From: Vicinamibacteria bacterium
Lineage (GTDB): Bacteria; Acidobacteriota; Vicinamibacteria; Fen-336; JAGNNV01
NCBI GenBank assembly: GCA_016650185.1
Contig: JAENWE010000427.1
Location: 1 to 9,743 of the forward strand
Direction: 5' to 3'
Length of the DNA stretch: 9,743 bases
In this document: positions 6,179 through 9,743 of the stretch, piece by piece
Position numbering within the stretch: the stretch's first letter is position 1
How the letters are laid out: each line of letters starts with the position of its first letter
Notes under the pieces: model-generated
What the model saw: the letters and a program-made list of their open reading frames with translations, nothing else
Databases searched by the model: none
Told to the model about the DNA's origin: nothing
Program-made: the position numbers and the translations under genes

Positions 6179-7452
6179 AGATCAACGGCCTCCGCTGGTT
6201 CATGATTGGTCTCGTCTTCCTGGCCACCGTCATCAACTACATCGACCGCCAGACCGTATCCGTCCTCAAGACCGCGATCAGCCAGGATCTCGGGCTCAGT
6301 AACGCCGACTACGCGGCGGTGCAGAACAGCTTCCTGGTCTTCTACGGAATCAGCCAGCTGGTCTCGGGCCGCCTCTACGACATCATCGGCACGCGTCTGG
6401 GGTTCGTGTTCTCCATAGTTGTCTGGTCGTTCGCGGCGATGGCTCACGCCGCTGCCCGCTCCGCCGCGTCTTTCGGTCTCTTCCGCGCCGTGCTCGGCTT
6501 TGGCGAAGCGGGCAACTGGCCGGGTGCGGCGAAAGTGGTGGGGGAGTGGTTTCCGGTCCGCGAACGGGCGCTGGGGATGGGAATCTTCAACACCGGCGCG
6601 GCCGTGGGTGGCGCCCTGTCTCCGCCCATCATCGCCTGGCTCGCCACCGCCTACGGCTGGCGCATGACCTTCGTGGTGACCGGCCTTCTGGGCTTTGCCT
6701 GGCTGGCCCTGTGGCTCATTTTCTTCCGCACTCCCTCTCAGCATCCGTGGATCACTGACGCGGAGCGCTCCCACATTCTCGATGGCGCGGCTCCCGCGAC
6801 GGCGGGAGAGGCGGTCTGGCGTCCGGGGTGGGGCAAGCTCTTGCGGTATCGGCAGACCTGGGCCATCGTCATGGGACGCTTCATCACCGATCCCATCTGG
6901 TGGCTCTACATCTTCTGGCTGCCAGCGTATCTCCAGGAAGCGCGTGGCTTCTCCCTGCAGCAAGTCGGCTTTTCGGCCTGGCTGCCGTATCTGGCTGGCG
7001 GCCTGGGCGCCCTCGGCGGCGGCTACGCTTCCGGGGCTCTCATCTCTCGAGGCTGGAGTGTCGACCGGGCGCGGAAATCGGTGATGATCTTCGGGGCGAT
7101 GCTGACTCCGGCGGGAATTCTGGCCATGAGGGCGAGCGACCCTTACGTCGCCCTCGGCTGGATGGCGGTCGTGCTCTTCGGCTTCCAGGTCTGGGTGAAC
7201 AACCTTCAGACTCTGCCGAGCGACTTCTTTCCGAGCAGCGCGGTCGGTTCCGTGTTTGGCCTGGGCGGTCTCGCTGCGGCGATTGCGAGCGTCGTCTTCA
7301 ACTGGGGGACCGGGCAGATCGTCGACGCCTTCGGCTACACCCCCGTATTCCTCATCGCCGGCGTACTCGGACCGCTCGGCCTGATCGTGACCCTCTGGCT
7401 CGCCGGCCGCATCGGAAGTATCTCCATTGACCCCAAGGAAATAACCCCATGA
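6175..7452 (+). CDS. MFS transporter, ExuT-like anion:cation symporter
   Basis: 425 residues with about 12 predicted membrane helices, the usual layout and length for the anion:cation symporter branch of the MFS. That branch includes the hexuronate and galactarate transporters ExuT and GarP. Family marks are INYIDRQ in helix 1 (20-26), the motif-A loop GRLYDIIGTRLGF (65-77) and FGEAGNWPGAAK (109-120). Also visible are GWRMTFVVTG and, in the second half, RFITDPIWWLYIFWLP (235-250). It probably imports hexuronate or unsaturated mono-uronate with protons across the inner membrane. The ATG overlaps the stop of the second SDR by four bases, and its own stop overlaps the lyase ATG by four bases, so translation of the three genes is likely coupled. 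The exact sugar acid cannot be told apart by sequence alone. Confidence 0.87.
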   Translation: MKINGLRWFMIGLVFLATVINYIDRQTVSVLKTAISQDLGLSNADYAAVQNSFLVFYGISQLVSGRLYDIIGTRLGFVFSIVVWSFAAMAHAAARSAASFGLFRAVLGFGEAGNWPGAAKVVGEWFPVRERALGMGIFNTGAAVGGALSPPIIAWLATAYGWRMTFVVTGLLGFAWLALWLIFFRTPSQHPWITDAERSHILDGAAPATAGEAVWRPGWGKLLRYRQTWAIVMGRFITDPIWWLYIFWLPAYLQEARGFSLQQVGFSAWLPYLAGGLGALGGGYASGALISRGWSVDRARKSVMIFGAMLTPAGILAMRASDPYVALGWMAVVLFGFQVWVNNLQTLPSDFFPSSAVGSVFGLGGLAAAIASVVFNWGTGQIVDAFGYTPVFLIAGVLGPLGLIVTLWLAGRIGSISIDPKEITP

Positions 7453-8405
7453 AAGCCACGCAATCATCCCTCGCCGGCCTGGCCGTCGCGCTGCTGACCG
7501 CCTGCTGCGGCCTGGCCCAGGACACGATTCCGAGCTTCGATGAATTGTTGGCCCACAAGATCGGCCTCAAGCCGGACCTTGTCGGGGTCCATCCTCGGGT
7601 CTTCGTGACCAAGGCTGGGCTGGTGGGCCTGCGCGAACGGGCGCGCACCACCCACAGAGTCGAATGGGGGAAAGTGATTTCCAACCTGACGGCGATGAAA
7701 GGTGCACCGCCCCCGGTGCCCGGCCCGCAGGAGAGGCGTTCTCAGAACAACGTCGCCTTCGCCATCGTGGAGGTGAGCCTCGCCTACGTGATCGAGCAAA
7801 AGCCGGAATACGCGGCGGCGGCCAAGGCCTGGACTCTGGCCGCGATCGACTACGAGCCTTGGGGCTACACCTACAGCAAGCCGAACATCGACCTCGCCGC
7901 AGGCCATCTGCTTTATGCGATCGGCTGGGCTTATGACCTGCTCTACGACGAATTCCCTCCGGCCGAACGCACTCGCATTCGCGTTTCCCTCGAGCGTCAC
8001 GCGAATCTGCTCTATGACGCCTTTCTGCCCGGCTCCAAGAACAAGCCACACTTCACCCAGAATCACTACTTCATTCCGTCCGCGGGCCTGGGCGTCACCG
8101 CCCTCGCCTTGATGGGCGAGTCGAAAGATGCCGAGCGCTGGGCCGCGCTCGCTCGGGCCTTCCACCACCGGGCGGGGCAGTTGCTCAGTCCGGATGGCTA
8201 CTACTACGAGGGGATGGAGTACTGGATCTTCTCGACTCCGTGGCTGGTTCACTTTCTCGACGCCTGGGAGCATTCGACCGGCGAAAGCCTGTGGAGCCGT
8301 GATGTGTTCAGTAACTGGAAGACCTACCTCGCCCACACTCTTCTCCCCGATGGTCAGAACGTCTTCGACTTCGGCGACATCTGGGAAGGCCCGCTCACTC
8401 GTGCG

Positions 8406-8409
8406 AAAA
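8406..8409 (+). other. Frameshift site 1 in the lyase gene (A4 run)
   Basis: Before this point the protein reads FGDIWEGPLTRAK. In that frame it then turns into unrelated sequence, RAQTTNARF. In the frame one base back it continues sensibly as KGADYERAFPGGALQSNF. Adding one A to the AAAA run (R-A-K-K-G-A-D-Y) restores continuity, so a single-base loss in a homopolymer is the simplest account. Confidence 0.8.
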
Positions 8410-8644
8410 GGGCGCAGACTACGAACGCGCGTTTCCCGGGGGAGCGCTCCAAAGCAACTTCAACGTCATGTACCGGGTGGCGGCCCGTCTCAAGGATCCC
8501 GAGGCCCAGGCGATCGCCGAGCGGTATGCGAGCTTCGGTCACTCCAATCTGGAAGAGTACTGGACGCTGCTCTGGCGCGACCCGTCCCTGAAGGCGGCGT
8601 CCATGGGCGGGATGCCGCTTCAGCATTACTTCAAGGACATGGGC

Positions 8645-8648
8645 GTTT
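8645..8648 (+). other. Frameshift site 2 in the lyase gene (T4 run)
   Basis: The middle frame reads LQHYFKDMGVF up to the TTTT run. It then degrades, while the next frame reads HYRTSWEKDALAFAFNAG, typical of the beta-sandwich. One extra T (GTT TTT CAC) joins them as MGVFHYRTSW. This second one-base loss is about 240 bp from the first and again in a homopolymer. Confidence 0.8.
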
Positions 8649-9464
8649 TCACTACCGCACCTCATGGGAAAAGGACGCGCTCGCTTTTGCGTTCAATGCC
8701 GGGCCGCCTGAGGGCCATCGCACCGCCACCCTCCTTCCCCAGATGCCCGAGTGGTCGCTCGACAGCGGCCATGCTCATCCCGATGCCGGAAGCTTCATCA
8801 TCTACGCAAATGGCCGGTATCTCACCGGCGACACCGGATATGCCGGCTTGCCCACCGCCCGCAATCACAATACGGTGACGTTCGGCGGCATCGGTCAGGG
8901 CGTTGAGGGCGACCACGACGTGTGGCGGGGCGCGCCGTATGCAGGTTTCGACGGGATTCGGATCCGCGGCGTCAAAGCCAACGGTCCAGGAGTCACGATC
9001 GAAGCGGAGTTGGCTGCGGCTTACCCGAAGGTGGCGGAGTTGCAGGCGTTCACACGTACCTTCTCGTTTGACGGCAACGCCACGTTTTCCGTCTCCGATT
9101 CGGTCACGTTAAAGACGCCGACTTCGATCGAATGGCGCCTGCAGTCGGACACGCCGTTCATGAGGAACCCGACCGGCGAGTATCGGAACGGCGGGAAGAG
9201 CGGCCCCGCGCTTGAAGTGACCATCGCTGAACCGAAGAATGCGGAGGTCGAGTTGGCGGTCGGCAAGCTCAAGGTACCCGGTCCCCCCGGCTCGATCACC
9301 ACCGGTGCTATGGAAGACCGCGGCTACGTCCTGACCGCCACCGCGAAGGCCTCGGCAGGTGAGAGCCGAGTGGAGGCGACGATCAGGATCGTCAAGTAGG
9401 TCATCGCGGGGTTGGAACCGAAGCCCTTGGTTCAAGAGGCCGCTTGTGGCATCCTCCAACTCCC

Positions 9465-9743
9465 ATGAGACACCTCACCAACCGGTACGGTCTTTTCTTC
9501 GCGACGGCGTTGCCGGTCGTGGCGCTAGCCGTCTTCGCTTCCGCGCAGGAGCCCAAGCCGGCGGCCAAGCCAGATGCGAAGGCAGAGGCGAAGCTCGATC
9601 CTAAACTCGAACGTGGCAAATACCTCGTCGAGGAGGTGGGAAGGTGCCAGGAATGCCACAGCCCGACCCTCCCCGACGGCAGCTTCGACCGGGCCAACTG
9701 GATGAAGGGGGCGACCCTCGTCGGCATTCCCGCGACGCCCATC
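9465..9743 (+). CDS. Exported c-type cytochrome, N-terminal part (runs off the window)
   Basis: The frame opens at the ATG at 9465 and has no stop before the window ends (93 residues seen). A signal peptide covers about residues 1-28 (MRHLTNRY, then the hydrophobic FFATALPVVALAVFASA, cleavage near ASAQ-EP). A flexible Lys/Ala/Pro linker (29-47) follows. Then comes a cytochrome c fold start, RGKYLVEEVGRCQECHSP. The CQECH heme-c motif is encoded by 9645-9659. It should be a periplasmic electron carrier or the heme domain of a larger enzyme; the axial Met and any further domains lie outside the window. It sits 65 bp after the lyase stop. I see no good Shine-Dalgarno in that gap (CTCCAACTCCC precedes the ATG), so it may have its own promoter or be leaderless. 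A link to uronate metabolism is not supported. Confidence 0.8.
   Translation, partial: MRHLTNRYGLFFATALPVVALAVFASAQEPKPAAKPDAKAEAKLDPKLERGKYLVEEVGRCQECHSPTLPDGSFDRANWMKGATLVGIPATPI

Larger units (their letters stand above)
7449..9399 (+). pseudogene. Secreted heparinase II/III-family polysaccharide lyase, broken by two frameshifts
   Basis: One gene read in three frames: 7449 to about 8409, about 8410 to 8648, and about 8649 to 9399. Restoring one base at each break gives about 650 residues, a normal length for the family. Residues 1-23 are an export signal; L16-T17-A18-C19 fits a lipobox, so it may be a lipoprotein. An (alpha/alpha) toroid follows, with N205-H206-Y207 in FTQNHYFIP and DGYYYEGMEYW (249-259), matching the Asn/His/Tyr catalytic set of these lyases. 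The last frame gives the C-terminal heparinase_II_III sandwich, with GHAHPDAGSF, LTGDTGY and RNHNTVTFGG. The enzyme should beta-eliminate a uronate polysaccharide outside the cytoplasm, feeding the KdgF/KduD genes. The substrate (alginate, GAG-like or other) is unresolved. AAGGAA precedes the ATG by eight bases, and the start overlaps the transporter stop. If the breaks are sequencing errors, the enzyme is intact. Confidence 0.83.

Noticed and set aside
5887..7467. 526-codon minus-strand frame opposite the second SDR and the transporter
   Set aside because: The plus strand encodes clear SDR and MFS proteins here. The antisense translation is low-complexity Glu/Arg/Ala/Gly, as expected of a GC-rich shadow.
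9415..9433. GAACC/GGTTC inverted repeat after the lyase gene as a terminator
   Set aside because: Only a five-bp stem with a nine-base loop and no T-run.
1..9743. CRISPR array, tRNA, rRNA, insertion sequence or attachment site
   Set aside because: No spaced direct repeats, no tRNA-like cloverleaf, no transposase frame and no terminal inverted repeats were seen. This was by eye, so weak or diverged elements could be missed.

Overview
The window is GC-rich, densely coded bacterial DNA. It carries the C-terminal barrel of an Oar-like TonB-dependent receptor, a periplasmic BON-domain protein, a heparinase II/III-family lyase and a soil-type c-type cytochrome. This combination fits Acidobacteriota (Solibacter-like) or a similar environmental lineage best. 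That placement is an inference from gene content; there is no rRNA or marker gene here.

Layout. (1) Bases 2-706, + strand: the C-terminal part of a protein I do not recognise. (2) Bases 782-2759, - strand: a truncated TonB-dependent receptor, then a BON-domain secreted protein. A 31-nt imperfect hairpin and a perfect 16-bp hairpin lie between them, and the second hides the BON gene's Shine-Dalgarno sequence. (3) Around 2760: an abrupt head-to-head junction where the receptor loses its N-terminal part and a + strand gene begins without the signal peptide its fold would suggest. (4) Bases 2779-9399, + strand: a tightly packed uronate-utilisation cluster. It holds a lyase-like toroid/beta-sandwich protein, a KdgF-type cupin, a KduD-type dehydrogenase, a second SDR, an ExuT-like MFS transporter and a secreted heparinase II/III-family polysaccharide lyase. 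Two of the joints are 4-bp ATGA overlaps. (5) Bases 9465 to the end, + strand: the start of an exported c-type cytochrome.

How the cluster probably works (inference from families and order): the exported lyase cuts a uronate-containing polysaccharide by beta-elimination. The MFS protein imports the unsaturated uronate. KdgF opens the 4,5-unsaturated ring to the linear keto-uronate. KduD and/or the second SDR reduce the product to 2-keto-3-deoxygluconate. KduI, KDG kinase and KDPG aldolase are not in the window. The polysaccharide cannot be named from sequence alone.

Three observations bear on sequence integrity: the head-to-head junction, two single-base losses in short homopolymers that break the lyase gene, and a Tyr-to-His change at the catalytic position of KduD. 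Together they suggest either a decaying locus or, at least as likely, a draft or metagenomic assembly with local errors. The most biologically interesting candidate is the hairpin over the BON gene's ribosome binding site.
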